A stretch of DNA of 34,798 nt from JBBRYW01 sp038253945 (GCA_038253945.1 JBBSGR010000021.1:1-34798); one strand, 5' to 3'; counted from the first letter of the stretch, positions 1-8,056 are shown. Numbers and translations: made by a program. The notes: generated by a model from the letters alone, not told the origin.

Positions 1-324
1 CTCGACCTGGGACTACCTCATGCTCGAGAATCACCCGACGATCATGCAGCGAATCGCCATGGCGAAGGCGTGGGCGAGTCGCTTTCGCTGGCCCAAGGCG
101 ACGCTTGCGGCGCCCAGACTCAGGCCCTGGGGGGGGCGGCCCCCCCCCGGGGGCGCCGGCCGGGTGGGTCCCCGCGGGGGGGGGGCGCCCCCCCCCACGT
201 CCTGAGTCTCGGCGCCGCAAGCGTCGCCTAGGGCGAGCGAAAGCGACTCGCCCACGCCTTCGCCATGGCGATTCGCTGCATGATCGTCGGGTGATTCTCG
301 AGCATGAGGTAGTCCCAGGTCGAG
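1..324. repeat. Fold-back inverted repeat at contig start (probable assembly artefact)
   Basis: Bases 1-89 are the exact reverse complement of bases 236-324, and the match continues with scattered mismatches to about 140/185. The symmetry centre is near 162. The core is a run of G and C homopolymers. The right arm is the 3' end of the M48 protease gene and the left arm repeats it in inverse. A nearly perfect palindrome that begins at the first base and is centred on low-complexity G/C sequence is typical of a chimeric fold-back read or contig end. A real inverted duplication cannot be excluded. Apart from this, 1-227 holds no gene I can support. Confidence 0.85.
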
Positions 325-1415
325 GGATTCGGCTCGGCGAGGCTCGTCGTCGCGAAACGGGAGAAGAGACCGCGCGCCGCTGCCGCGTCATGTGTCGTGC
401 GCAGCGCAACCCAGTCCGCCTCTCCCTCGTAGCGGCGTGAGACGACGTTCTCCGCTGGTGTTGCGAGCAGCGTCAGGACCGTCGCCGCGAGCAGCGCCAA
501 GGGCACCTTGACCGGATTGGCCAGGCCGTCTCCCCGGAAGAGCGCGGCGAGCAGCGCGAGCAGGGGCAGGGTGAACAGCCCGAACCACACGATGCCCTTC
601 CAGAGGTGGCCTCGCGCGACATGGCCGAGCTCGTGCGCCATTACCACGCGCACCTCCCGGTGCGGAAAGCGGAGCAGCGTGTCCCAGAGCACGACTCGCC
701 TCGTCGGCCCGAGCCCGATGCTGAACGCGTTCGCCTGCGAGGTCTGGTCGTGGACGTCCTCCACCCGAAACGGTGTCCCCTCGGTCCCGGTCGCCTTGGT
801 CAGCTCGCGCGCGTCGCTGACGAGAGCGGGGCGCCGGAGTGGATGGGAACCGGGCGCGAGGTAAGGGGAGGCAACCGTCAGGACGGCGATCAGCGCGATG
901 AACACGGGCCCCGCGCCGGCCCACCACCAGCGCCCGAGCCAGGCGGCGAAGCCCATCACGACGGCGACCACGAACGAGAGCACGAGGGTGTCGGCGATCA
1001 CGCTCCCCCACGTGCCGCCCAAGAGGTTCTCGTAGCCCACCTTCGAGAGCCCGTGCCGGCGATCCCACCACAGGGATACGAGCGCGAAGGGCAGGCTGGC
1101 CGCCGCAGAGATGGTCGCGATCAGCGCGGTCAAGACGATGCCGGTGCCGACGCGGCCGATGCCGATTCGTCGTGCCAGAGAGCGCGCGCGCAAGGCCACG
1201 CCCGCGAGCACCAGAACCCCCGCCGCTGTCGAGAGCAGCCAGAGGTCGTCGACGACCCGGCCGTAGTCGGCCGCGTGCTGGAGCGTCTTCGGCGTGAAGT
1301 AGTCGGCCTGATCCAGCTCGGGCAGTCGCAGGTTCCCCGGCACCTGTGTGTGCCACACCCACCGCGCGAGCAGGAACCAGGTACCCGCAAGCACGGCTAT
1401 CGTTGCCCCTCCCAC
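228..1415 (-). CDS. M48 family zinc metalloprotease (Ste24/HtpX-like), membrane protein
   Basis: An integral-membrane zinc endopeptidase of family M48. Counting from the start chosen here, the zinc-binding HELGH motif lies near residues 261-265 and a third-ligand region with EGEAD lies near 330. Hydrophobic segments occur at the N-terminus, at about 55-75, 95-120 and 145-185, and after the HELGH helix. This is the arrangement of CAAX-type proteases with N-terminal membrane helices. I chose the GTG at 1415 because a GAAGAGG ribosome site precedes it and it avoids overlap with the divergent gene. An upstream ATG at 1481 would add 22 residues but would overlap that gene by 26 bp. The last codons, including the stop at 228-230, sit inside the fold-back repeat exactly where the two arms diverge, so the true C-terminus is uncertain. 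The substrate is unknown. Confidence 0.85.
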   Translation of the reverse strand: MGGATIAVLAGTWFLLARWVWHTQVPGNLRLPELDQADYFTPKTLQHAADYGRVVDDLWLLSTAAGVLVLAGVALRARSLARRIGIGRVGTGIVLTALIATISAAASLPFALVSLWWDRRHGLSKVGYENLLGGTWGSVIADTLVLSFVVAVVMGFAAWLGRWWWAGAGPVFIALIAVLTVASPYLAPGSHPLRRPALVSDARELTKATGTEGTPFRVEDVHDQTSQANAFSIGLGPTRRVVLWDTLLRFPHREVRVVMAHELGHVARGHLWKGIVWFGLFTLPLLALLAALFRGDGLANPVKVPLALLAATVLTLLATPAENVVSRRYEGEADWVALRTTHDAAAARGLFSRFATTSLAEPNPSTWDYLMLENHPTIMQRIAMAKAWASRFRSP

Positions 1416-1455
1416 GAGCCGGCCTCTTCTCGGGCGGCGCTGAACCGGGCTTCCC

Positions 1456-2190
1456 GTGCGCGTCTGCGTCATCTCCGACATCCACGGTAACCTCCACGCG
1501 CTTCGCGCGGTGCTCGAGGCGATCGATTCCGAGCGCGCGGATGCGATCTGGTGCCTGGGCGATGTCGTCGGCTACGGGCCGAGGCCCGACGAATGCTGCC
1601 ACGTGGTGGCCCAAGGCGCCTCCGTCGCGCTCTGCGGCAACCACGACCTCGGTGTGATCGGAGAGATCAGCCTCGACCCGTTCTCCGACGACGCCGCAAC
1701 GAGCGCCCGCTGGACGCGCGGCGTTCTCAGCGGCGACGCGCGCGAGTATCTCGGCGGACTCGGGCCGAGCATGAATCTCCCGGATGCGGGCGCGGAGCTC
1801 TTCCACGCCAGCCCTCGCGATCCGGTCTGGGAGTACGTGCTGAGCAGCGAGGCGGCGCTCGCGGCGCTCGAGCAGACGGTCGCGCCGCTCGTCCTGGTCG
1901 GGCACAGCCACCTGGCGCTCGCGGTCTCGCTGTCCGACGGGCGGGTCGAGGGCTCTCTCGCGCCCGCGGGAACTCGTCTCGAGCTCGGCGGAGGGCGCTG
2001 GCTCCTGAACCCTGGCTCGGTCGGTCAGCCGCGGGACGGCGATCCGCGAGCTGCCTATCTCGTGCTCGATCTCGCGGAGAGGTTTGCGGAGTTCCGCCGC
2101 GTCGCATATCCCATCGAGGCGACGCAGAGCGAGATCCGGGAGATCGGTCTCCCCGAGTCGCTCGCGGCCCGCCTCACGACCGGCGAGTAA
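1456..2190 (+). CDS. Metallophosphoesterase, YfcE/MJ0936-like small phosphodiesterase
   Basis: A 244-residue calcineurin-like metallophosphoesterase. The dinuclear-metal motifs are in the standard order: SDIHGN at residues 7-12, GD at 35-36, GNHD at 61-64 and GHSH near 150. There is no signal peptide, so it is probably cytosolic. The GTG start is fixed because the first beta strand (MRVCVISDIHG) begins there. The short length and single domain match phosphodiesterases of the YfcE/MJ0936 type rather than purple acid phosphatases. Substrate cannot be told from sequence. It is followed after 21 bp by a ferritin-like gene on the same strand and is probably cotranscribed with it. Confidence 0.9.
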   Translation: MRVCVISDIHGNLHALRAVLEAIDSERADAIWCLGDVVGYGPRPDECCHVVAQGASVALCGNHDLGVIGEISLDPFSDDAATSARWTRGVLSGDAREYLGGLGPSMNLPDAGAELFHASPRDPVWEYVLSSEAALAALEQTVAPLVLVGHSHLALAVSLSDGRVEGSLAPAGTRLELGGGRWLLNPGSVGQPRDGDPRAAYLVLDLAERFAEFRRVAYPIEATQSEIREIGLPESLAARLTTGE

Positions 2191-2211
2191 ACGAGACGGA
2201 GGGAGAGTGAG

Positions 2212-2709
2212 ATGGCGGAGCTGACCAACCTCGAGACGAAGCTCGGCGAGGTGATCGGCCTGGCGATGGCGGCCCAGGCGGCGACGAAGAAGGTATCCAA
2301 GCTCGTTGAGAAGGAGGGAAACGACGAGCTCGTGAAGACGCTTCGGACGATGTCGGAGGAAGCGTCGCGGGCGGAGAAGCGCGGCACCGACGTCGCAGGG
2401 CAGTTCCAAGGCAAGAAAGCGGCGATCCTGCAGGAGGCGCGCACCGTCAAGGGGAAGGCGTCCGACATGATGTCGACGTACCTCGACCGCGATTCCGACG
2501 CGCTCGACGGCTTCGAGTTCCTGACGATGACCGAGGCGAGCGAGGTGGGCCACTGGTCGGTCCTCGGCAAGATGAATCAGAAGGCTCGGATCGCGGCGGT
2601 GCGGGAGCTCGTGCAGTGGCAGCTGCCGATTCAGAAGCGGCACTTCCGCGACACGATGGACGGATCCCTCACCCTGGCCGGGGAAGAGGATCCGAACGAG
2701 ACTTTCTAG
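2212..2709 (+). CDS. Small all-helical protein, ferritin-like candidate
   Basis: A 165-residue protein I cannot assign to a named family. It is predicted as four long amphipathic helices, roughly at residues 5-35, 36-65, 85-115 and 118-150. Helix 3 carries an EVGH (ExxH) and helix 4 has a Glu and a QKRH, the kind of spacing that ligates di-iron in ferritin-like bundles. That reading is inference. It has no signal peptide or membrane segment. The start is well supported by a GGAGGGAG ribosome site just before ATG 2212. It lies 21 bp after the phosphoesterase gene and converges with a zinc-ribbon gene. The absence of Glu/His pairs in helices 1 and 2 would argue against a di-iron site. Confidence 0.75.
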   Translation: MAELTNLETKLGEVIGLAMAAQAATKKVSKLVEKEGNDELVKTLRTMSEEASRAEKRGTDVAGQFQGKKAAILQEARTVKGKASDMMSTYLDRDSDALDGFEFLTMTEASEVGHWSVLGKMNQKARIAAVRELVQWQLPIQKRHFRDTMDGSLTLAGEEDPNETF

Positions 2710-2739
2710 CGCCTCGGGCGTTCCGCCGTGGCGTCCGGT

Positions 2740-2925
2740 TTACTCGTCGGGGTAGGGGTCTTCCTTGCTGTCGCCCCCGGTAATCGTCAGCCAGCTGTAC
2801 GGCCCGTCGCACTTCGGGCATGGAGGCAAGGAAACTACTGATTGCACGCCCATCTCGTAGCCACAACTCGTGCAGCGGTAGGTTCCGGCAGACACGTCGC
2901 TGCCAACAGGGATCGGGTTGGTCAT
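2740..2925 (-). CDS. Small zinc-ribbon (rubredoxin-like) protein, 61 aa
   Basis: A 61-residue protein with two Cys pairs, YRCTSCGYE and PPCPKCDG, separated by about 12 residues: a rubredoxin-like zinc ribbon similar to the C-terminal knuckle of rubrerythrins. The start at ATG 2925 is decided by a strong AGGAGG site at 2931-2936; a longer reading frame upstream has no such site. The C-terminus is acidic. It lies 56 bp downstream of the sigma factor gene on the same strand and converges with the ferritin-like gene. It could be a metal or electron carrier or simply a zinc-binding regulator. Confidence 0.8.
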   Translation of the reverse strand: MTNPIPVGSDVSAGTYRCTSCGYEMGVQSVVSLPPCPKCDGPYSWLTITGGDSKEDPYPDE

Positions 2926-2981
2926 TCGAGCCTCCTCAGGGTCGCGAACGTCCACTTCGCATTGCCCCGCTGGCCGGCTCG

Positions 2982-3584
2982 TCAAACAATCTTTACCCCC
3001 GTACGCACCTCGGCAGGCGCCGATTCGGCACCGAACGAGACGCCCTCGCGCACGAGGGCGAGCTGCACCTCTTCGCGCGCCTTGAAGATTCGCCACTTGA
3101 CCGTCGCGAGCGTAATCTCGAGGGAATCCGCGATCTCGGTGTAGGAGAGCCCGACGACGTCGCGCAGAAGCAGGGCCATCTTGAGGTCGACGTTGAGGAT
3201 CTCGACGGCTCGCCAGAGCGCATCGATCGCCTCGATCCGCTCGAACGGCGCGTCGACCACCTCGAGCGGCGGGGCGTCGTCGATCGAGACGAGGGCCCGC
3301 GGCCGGCGCTCGACCGCCCGCAGCTCGTCCAGAACCCGGTTCTTGGTGATCTGGAAGAGCCAGGTCGTGAACTTCGAGCGGAGCGAGAAGTTCGGCAAAC
3401 CCTGGAAGACGCGGAGGAAGACCTCTTGCGTCAGATCCTCCGCGAGCGCCCGATCCCCTCCGACGAGCCGGAGCACGTAGTTGTAGATCGGGACCTCATA
3501 GGCCCGAAGGATGAGCGAGAAGGCGCGTTCGTCACCCCGCTGCGCCTTTCGCAAAACCCCAGGATCAGGCTGCGCGAGCGACAA
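2982..3584 (-). CDS. RNA polymerase sigma-70 factor, ECF-like (regions 2 and 4)
   Basis: About 200 residues with the two-domain layout of an extracytoplasmic-function sigma factor. Region 2 (from about AQRGDERAF through EDLTQEVFLRVF and TWLFQITKNRVLDELR) binds the core enzyme and the -10 element. A short linker follows, then region 4 with LLLRDVVGLSYTEIADSLE and a helix-turn-helix for -35 recognition. No ATG or GTG exists near the expected start. I chose TTG 3584, which lies 8 nt after a TATACT -10 hexamer and would give a leaderless mRNA; a TTG 15 codons later is the alternative. No anti-sigma gene with a ZAS motif is adjacent. It lies 31 bp after gpmI, so it may also be read through from the glycolytic operon. 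Confidence 0.88.
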   Translation of the reverse strand: MSLAQPDPGVLRKAQRGDERAFSLILRAYEVPIYNYVLRLVGGDRALAEDLTQEVFLRVFQGLPNFSLRSKFTTWLFQITKNRVLDELRAVERRPRALVSIDDAPPLEVVDAPFERIEAIDALWRAVEILNVDLKMALLLRDVVGLSYTEIADSLEITLATVKWRIFKAREEVQLALVREGVSFGAESAPAEVRTGVKIV

Positions 3585-3592
3585 GATAGAGA

Positions 3593-3620
3593 AGTATAGC
3601 CTCGATCGGCACGATCTAAA
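3593..3620 (-). promoter_or_regulatory. Candidate promoter of the sigma factor gene
   Basis: Read on the minus strand, TTTAGA (3620-3615) and TATACT (3598-3593) are separated by 16 bp. The -10 ends 8 nt before the TTG start. The -35 overlaps the gpmI stop codon. No ribosome site is visible, so the transcript would be leaderless or nearly so. Confidence 0.5.
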
Positions 3621-5109
3621 CGGGCGTACGTTGAGCTGAGGTAAGAGGTTTGCCCGACATTTGTGACGGCTGCTCGATCCCCAGCAGGGCAAGGATCGTG
3701 GGCGCCAGGTCGGACAGCTCTCCCCCCTCACGCAGCGCCAGATTGGGCGCCGTGACGATCAGCGGGACCGGGTTCGTCGTATGCGCCGTGCGAGGGCTGA
3801 TGCCGTCGGGCTCCAGCATCTGCTCGGCGTTTCCGTGATCTGCGGTGACGAGCGAGACGCCGCCCGCCGCGCTGATTGCCCGGGTGACGATGCCGAGGGC
3901 GGCGTCAGCGGCCTCCACCGCCTTCACGACCGCGGGGATGCTGCCCGTGTGACCGACCATGTCAGGGTTGGCGAAATTGACGATGCCGAATCGATAGCTT
4001 CCGGCGATCTCGGCCGCGAAGCGACGCGCGACCTGCTCGGCCGCCATCTCCGGCTTCAAGTCGTAGCTGGGTACGTCCCGCGGGGACGGTACGAGGAGGC
4101 GCGTTTCCCCGGCCCACTCGTCCTCGCGCCCACCGTTCAAGAAGTAGGTCACGTGCGCATACTTCTCGGTCTCTGCGGCGTGGAGCTGGCGGATATCGTG
4201 CTCCGAGAGAGCCTGCGCGATCGTCTGGTCAACGTCCTGCTCGGCGAGGGCGACCGGGCAGTGGAGATCGTCGCGGTAGCGCGTCATCGTGGTGAGGTCG
4301 AATCCCTGCTCCAAGAGCTTCTGCGTCAGCTGGCGCGCGCGGTCGGGCCGGAAGTTGAAGAAGATCGCCGCGTCGCGGGACGCCAGCCGCGGTCGGCCGT
4401 CGATCGCAACGGGGTCGATGAACTCGTCGGTGACGCCGGCGTCATAGCTTCGTCGCACCACCGCGAGCGGGTCCGACTCCGGTGAGGACCGGTTGAGGGT
4501 GATTGCCGCGAGCGCCCGCTGCGTCCGTTCCCAACGCTCGTCCCGGTCCATCGCGTAGTAGCGGCCCGCCACGGTCGCGATGCGATCGAGCGGCAGCTCG
4601 GCGAGGTCCCGAACGGCTGAGGTCGGCGAGACGTCGCGTCCGTCCGTGAAGGCGTGGATGTACACGCGTTCGGCCATCTCGTGCCGCCGGGCGAGCTCGA
4701 GCAGCGCGCGCAGATGATCGATGTGCGAGTGGACGCCGCCGTAGGAGACCAGCCCGAGCAGGTGCACATTCGTCCCGCGCTCGCGGGCTCGCTCGAAAGC
4801 GCCCACGAGCGCGGGGTTCTCGAAGAAGGAGCCGTCCTCGATCGCGCGGTTGACGCGCCCGAGATCCTGGAACAGGATCCGTCCCGACCCGATCGTCAGG
4901 TGGCCGACCTCGGAGTTGCCCATCTGCCCGGCCGGCAGCCCGACGGCTTCGCCCGACGCCTGCAGTGTCGTATGCGGATACGCGCGCCAGAGCGCGTCGA
5001 AGACGGGGGTCTCGGCCAGCTCGACTGCGTTCCCCGGCCCGGGAGGTGCGCAGCCCCAGCCGTCGAGGACGACGAGAGCTACGAGCGGATACGTGCCGCC
5101 GTCTCGCAA
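3616..5109 (-). CDS. gpmI: 2,3-bisphosphoglycerate-independent phosphoglycerate mutase
   Basis: Interconverts 3- and 2-phosphoglycerate using two Mn ions and a phosphoserine intermediate. At 497 residues it matches the roughly 510-residue family. Visible motifs are VVLDGWG at the N-terminus (metal-binding Asp), GNSEVGHLTIGSGR with the nucleophilic Ser, the substrate-loop DGRD, and ADHGNAE near the C-terminus. The only usable start is TTG 5109, inside the last 31 bp of tpiA in another frame, so translation is probably coupled to tpiA. It is the last gene of a gap-pgk-tpiA-gpmI operon, which places it in lower glycolysis/gluconeogenesis. Confidence 0.96.
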   Translation of the reverse strand: MRDGGTYPLVALVVLDGWGCAPPGPGNAVELAETPVFDALWRAYPHTTLQASGEAVGLPAGQMGNSEVGHLTIGSGRILFQDLGRVNRAIEDGSFFENPALVGAFERARERGTNVHLLGLVSYGGVHSHIDHLRALLELARRHEMAERVYIHAFTDGRDVSPTSAVRDLAELPLDRIATVAGRYYAMDRDERWERTQRALAAITLNRSSPESDPLAVVRRSYDAGVTDEFIDPVAIDGRPRLASRDAAIFFNFRPDRARQLTQKLLEQGFDLTTMTRYRDDLHCPVALAEQDVDQTIAQALSEHDIRQLHAAETEKYAHVTYFLNGGREDEWAGETRLLVPSPRDVPSYDLKPEMAAEQVARRFAAEIAGSYRFGIVNFANPDMVGHTGSIPAVVKAVEAADAALGIVTRAISAAGGVSLVTADHGNAEQMLEPDGISPRTAHTTNPVPLIVTAPNLALREGGELSDLAPTILALLGIEQPSQMSGKPLTSAQRTPV

Positions 5110-5765
5110 ATCGCACGGAAGGAATCGACCTCGAGCGACGCACCCCCGACGAGCGCGCCGTCGACGTCGGGCAGGCCGAGGATCGCCGCCGCGTTCTGTG
5201 GCTTGACCGAGCCGCCGTAGAGCACTGGTGCGTCGATCAGGCTCTTGATGAACGAGTGCGCGTCCTGCGCCTGCTCGGGAGTCGCCGTCTTGCCCGTTCC
5301 GATCGCCCAGACGGGCTCGTAGGCGACGACGAGTTGCTCGTGCGCCCGCAGCACCGCCAGCTGGCGGCGGAGAACGTCCTCGGTCTCGCCCCTGTCACGC
5401 TCCTCCTCGAGCTCGCCCACGCACGCGATCACTCGCAGGCCGGCCCCGAGCGCGTGGCCGGCGCGCTTGCCGACCGTCTCGTCCGTCTCCCCGAAGAGCT
5501 GGCGCCGCTCCGAGTGCCCGACGAGAGCGCCCTGGACGCCGAGCTCGAGCAGCATGGGTGCCGACACCTCGCCCGTATACGGCCCGTCGTCTGCCCAGTG
5601 GACGTTCTGGGCGTAGACGACGAGCCCGCCGTCGACCGCGGCTGCCAGGGAGACGAACGGCGGGCACACGACGACGTCCACCCCGCGGGGCGGCGTGAAA
5701 GCGGAGCCGAACGACGTCGCCTCGGGCGGCGTCTTGAACATCTTCCAGTTGCCGGCGATCAGCAT
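5079..5765 (-). CDS. tpiA: Triose-phosphate isomerase
   Basis: Interconverts glyceraldehyde-3-phosphate and dihydroxyacetone phosphate. It has the GNWKMF strand with catalytic Asn/Lys, GHSERR with the electrophilic His, the catalytic Glu in AYEPVWAIGTG with its following loop 6, and the phosphate-binding GGSVKP. At 228 residues it is slightly shorter than the usual 245-255. The ATG at 5765 directly follows the pgk stop with no intervening base, indicating translational coupling. It serves both glycolysis and the regenerative part of the Calvin cycle whose RuBisCO operon lies 24 kb away. Confidence 0.96.
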   Translation of the reverse strand: MLIAGNWKMFKTPPEATSFGSAFTPPRGVDVVVCPPFVSLAAAVDGGLVVYAQNVHWADDGPYTGEVSAPMLLELGVQGALVGHSERRQLFGETDETVGKRAGHALGAGLRVIACVGELEEERDRGETEDVLRRQLAVLRAHEQLVVAYEPVWAIGTGKTATPEQAQDAHSFIKSLIDAPVLYGGSVKPQNAAAILGLPDVDGALVGGASLEVDSFRAICETAARIRS

Positions 5766-6821
5766 CTAGTAGTCCGCCGGAATCGCCGCCACGCCAGGCA
5801 GCTCCTTGCCCTCCAGGAGCTCGAGCGCGGCGCCGCCGCCGGTCGACAGCCACGAGACGTCGTCCTCCAGCCCGAGCTCCGTGAGCGCGCGGGCAGAGTC
5901 GGCGCCGCCGACGACCGAATACGCATTGGAGGACGCTACGGCCTCGGCGACCGCCTTCGTCCCCGCGGCGAACGGCGGCCACTCGAACACGCCCATCGGC
6001 CCGTTCCAGAAGATGGTTGCCGCTTCTCGAATCCGCCTCGCGAACGACGACCTCGTCTTGGGCCCGATGTCGAGGCCGAGCCAGCCGTCCGGCACGGCAT
6101 CCGCGTCGACGACCTCGCTCTCGGCCTCGGCCGAGAAGCGAGCGGCCGCCACGACATCACGAGGCAGCTCGAGCCGTACCCCCTCTAGCGGAGATCGCGC
6201 GGCGAGCTCTGCAGCCATCTTGCCGCCCACGAGCACCGAGTCGGCTCGCCTGCCGAGATTCTGCAGGACGCCCAGCTTGTCTTCCACCTTCGCCCCACCC
6301 GAGACGAGCACGAACGGGCGCTCGACCTCGCCGAGCAGCTTGCCGAGCTCCTCGAGCTCTCGTTCCAGCAGCAGGCCGGCGTAGGCCGGCAGGATGTGAG
6401 CGACCGCCTCCGTGGAGGCATGCGCCCGGTGCGCCGACCCGAACGCGTCGTCGACGTAGAGGTCGCAATCATCCGCGAGCGCGCGTGCGAAGGCCGGGTC
6501 GTTCTTCGTCTCGCCCGGACTGAAGCGCGTGTTCTCGAGCACGTGAAGTCGATCGTCCGGGAGCAGCTCGCGCAGCCTTGCCTCGACGGGCTCCATGGAG
6601 TACTGCTCGCGGTCTGCCTCCGTCGTCGGTCGGCCGAGGTGCGAGCACACACGGATCTCGCGTACGTCACGCTCGAGCAGATGCTGCAGGGTCGGCAGCG
6701 AGGCCTTGATCCGCGTGTCGTCTGCGACCTTCCTGCCCTCGAGCGGCACGTTCAGATCGGCGCGTACCAGAACACGCCTGCGGCCGACGTCCGCGCCGCG
6801 AACCGAGCGCGGGTGGTGCAC
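5766..6821 (-). CDS. pgk: Phosphoglycerate kinase (short form)
   Basis: Transfers phosphate between 1,3-bisphosphoglycerate and ADP/ATP. Recognised by RADLNVP, SHLGRP, ENTRF, GGAKVEDK, WNGPMGVFE and the C-terminal STGGGAALE nucleotide loop. The GTG start at 6821 shares one base with the gap stop codon (TAGTG). At 351 residues it is about 35-45 shorter than typical bacterial enzymes. Two segments are missing: about 20 residues between the N-domain helix ending in LLPDD and ENTRF, and about 20 after GGKMA where most family members have a TFL-type helix. GGADSARA replaces the common GGGD(S/T)AAA. All main catalytic motifs remain, so I expect activity. Confidence 0.95.
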   Translation of the reverse strand: MHHPRSVRGADVGRRRVLVRADLNVPLEGRKVADDTRIKASLPTLQHLLERDVREIRVCSHLGRPTTEADREQYSMEPVEARLRELLPDDRLHVLENTRFSPGETKNDPAFARALADDCDLYVDDAFGSAHRAHASTEAVAHILPAYAGLLLERELEELGKLLGEVERPFVLVSGGAKVEDKLGVLQNLGRRADSVLVGGKMAAELAARSPLEGVRLELPRDVVAAARFSAEAESEVVDADAVPDGWLGLDIGPKTRSSFARRIREAATIFWNGPMGVFEWPPFAAGTKAVAEAVASSNAYSVVGGADSARALTELGLEDDVSWLSTGGGAALELLEGKELPGVAAIPADY

Positions 6822-7837
6822 TAAACGAGCCGGTCGATCAAGTCGACGAGCCGGCACGAGTACCCCCACTCGTTGTCGTACCAGCCGATCACCTTTACCT
6901 GGTTTCCATGCGCCATCGTCGACAGCCCGTCGATGATGCAGGAAGCCGGGTTGCCGACGATGTCCGAAGAGACGATCGGCTCCTCGGTGTACTCGAGCAG
7001 GCCATCCCACGCGTCCTCGCCGGCGGCGTCGCGGAACGCGTCGTTCACCTCGTCGGCCGTGACCTCCCGCCCGAGCACGCAGACGAGATCGGTCACGCTT
7101 CCGTCGGGTACAGGTACCCGCATCGCCATGCCGTCGATCTTGCCCTTCAGCTCGGGAATCACCTCGCCGATCGCACGTGCCGCTCCCGTCGAGGCGGGGA
7201 CGATGTTGAGCGCTGCGGAACGCATCCGGCGCAGGTCGGGCTTCCCCTTGCGGGTCAGCGCCACCTGATCCTGGAGCTGCTGCTCGGTCGTGTAAGCATG
7301 GATCGTCGTCATGAAGCCCGAGTCGATGCCGAAGTTGTCGAGCAGGATCTTGGCCATCGGGCCGACCGAGTTCGTCGTGCAGGACGCGTTCGAGACGATG
7401 TCGTGCTGCTCGACGTCGTACTTGTCGTCGTTGACGCCGAGGACCACGGTCAGATCCGGATCCGGAGAAGGCGCGGAGATGAGCACCTTCCTGGCGCCGG
7501 CTTCGAGATGCTTCGAGGCGCCCTCCCGATCGGTGAAGAAGCCGGTCGACTCCACGACGACGTCGACTCCCAGATCGCGCCACGGCAGGGCGGCAGGATC
7601 GCGCTCCGACAGCACCCTGAACGAGTTGCCGTCGACGGAGATCCCGCCCTCGTCGGCCTTCACATCCGCGTCCAGCACACCGTGAGAGGAGTCGTACTTG
7701 AGCATGTGGGCAAGCACATCGGGCGTCGCCAGGTCGTTGACCGCGACGATCTCGAATCCCGGCTTCCGCGCGAGATACGCGCGATAGAAGTTGCGCCCGA
7801 TCCGTCCGAACCCGTTGATTCCCACCTTCGTTGCCAT
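6821..7837 (-). CDS. gap: Glyceraldehyde-3-phosphate dehydrogenase, type I
   Basis: 338 residues. Oxidises and phosphorylates glyceraldehyde-3-phosphate with NAD(P). The N-terminal Rossmann motif is GINGFGRIGRN, and the catalytic cysteine is in SNASCTTN. The conserved TGAARAIG and WYDNEWGYS segments are present. The residue after the second beta strand (AVNDLATPD) is Asp, which favours NAD over NADP; this is inference. The start at ATG 7837 has a GGGAGAAGA ribosome site. It is the first gene of the gap-pgk-tpiA-gpmI operon, and the 230-bp region upstream is where the promoter must lie. Confidence 0.97.
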   Translation of the reverse strand: MATKVGINGFGRIGRNFYRAYLARKPGFEIVAVNDLATPDVLAHMLKYDSSHGVLDADVKADEGGISVDGNSFRVLSERDPAALPWRDLGVDVVVESTGFFTDREGASKHLEAGARKVLISAPSPDPDLTVVLGVNDDKYDVEQHDIVSNASCTTNSVGPMAKILLDNFGIDSGFMTTIHAYTTEQQLQDQVALTRKGKPDLRRMRSAALNIVPASTGAARAIGEVIPELKGKIDGMAMRVPVPDGSVTDLVCVLGREVTADEVNDAFRDAAGEDAWDGLLEYTEEPIVSSDIVGNPASCIIDGLSTMAHGNQVKVIGWYDNEWGYSCRLVDLIDRLV

Positions 7838-7866
7838 TCTTCTCCCTCGCTCGCGGTGTCGCCTCG

Positions 7867-7895
7867 AGTCTAAATGCTTACAGGCTTGTCGAAAC
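7867..7895 (-). promoter_or_regulatory. Weak candidate promoter of the gap operon
   Basis: On the minus strand a TAGACT hexamer (7872-7867) lies about 30 bp upstream of the gap ATG. A poor -35 (TTTCGA) sits 16 bp further upstream. This is the best match in the 7838-8068 intergenic region, which otherwise holds only a terminator hairpin. I see no riboswitch or small gene there. Confidence 0.3.
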
Positions 7896-8025
7896 CCTGC
7901 AAAGAACGTGCGTTTGCGCTGGCCGCCGACCATTCGATCAGGCATAATCCAGCGGAGGCGGGTCCGTGCTCTACGGCGATGGATCCAGACCCCGTTCGTC
8001 GCCATGGTCTCGAGCGTGGTTGAGC

Positions 8026-8056
8026 GGAGGGGAGGTACCTCGGAACCTACCCCTCC
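8026..8056 (-). terminator. Hairpin after the secreted phosphoesterase gene
   Basis: GGAGGGGAGGT (8026-8036) pairs with ACCTACCCCTCC (8045-8056) across an 8-nt loop, with one bulged base. It lies 12 nt past the stop codon of the minus-strand gene ending at 8069. There is no U-tract, which is common for high-GC actinobacterial terminators. Confidence 0.55.

Noticed and set aside
120..205. G-quadruplex or regulatory element in the G/C homopolymer core
   Set aside because: It is the centre of the fold-back repeat and probably not real genomic sequence.
388..2643. Long open frame on the minus strand (751 codons)
   Set aside because: It lies opposite or out of frame with the M48, phosphoesterase and ferritin-like genes. 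Its product is Arg-rich and low in complexity, as expected of a GC-rich shadow frame.
2740..2925. Zinc-ribbon protein as the anti-sigma factor of the adjacent sigma gene
   Set aside because: It has a two-CxxC ribbon, not the HxxxCxxC ZAS motif, and lacks a membrane segment.
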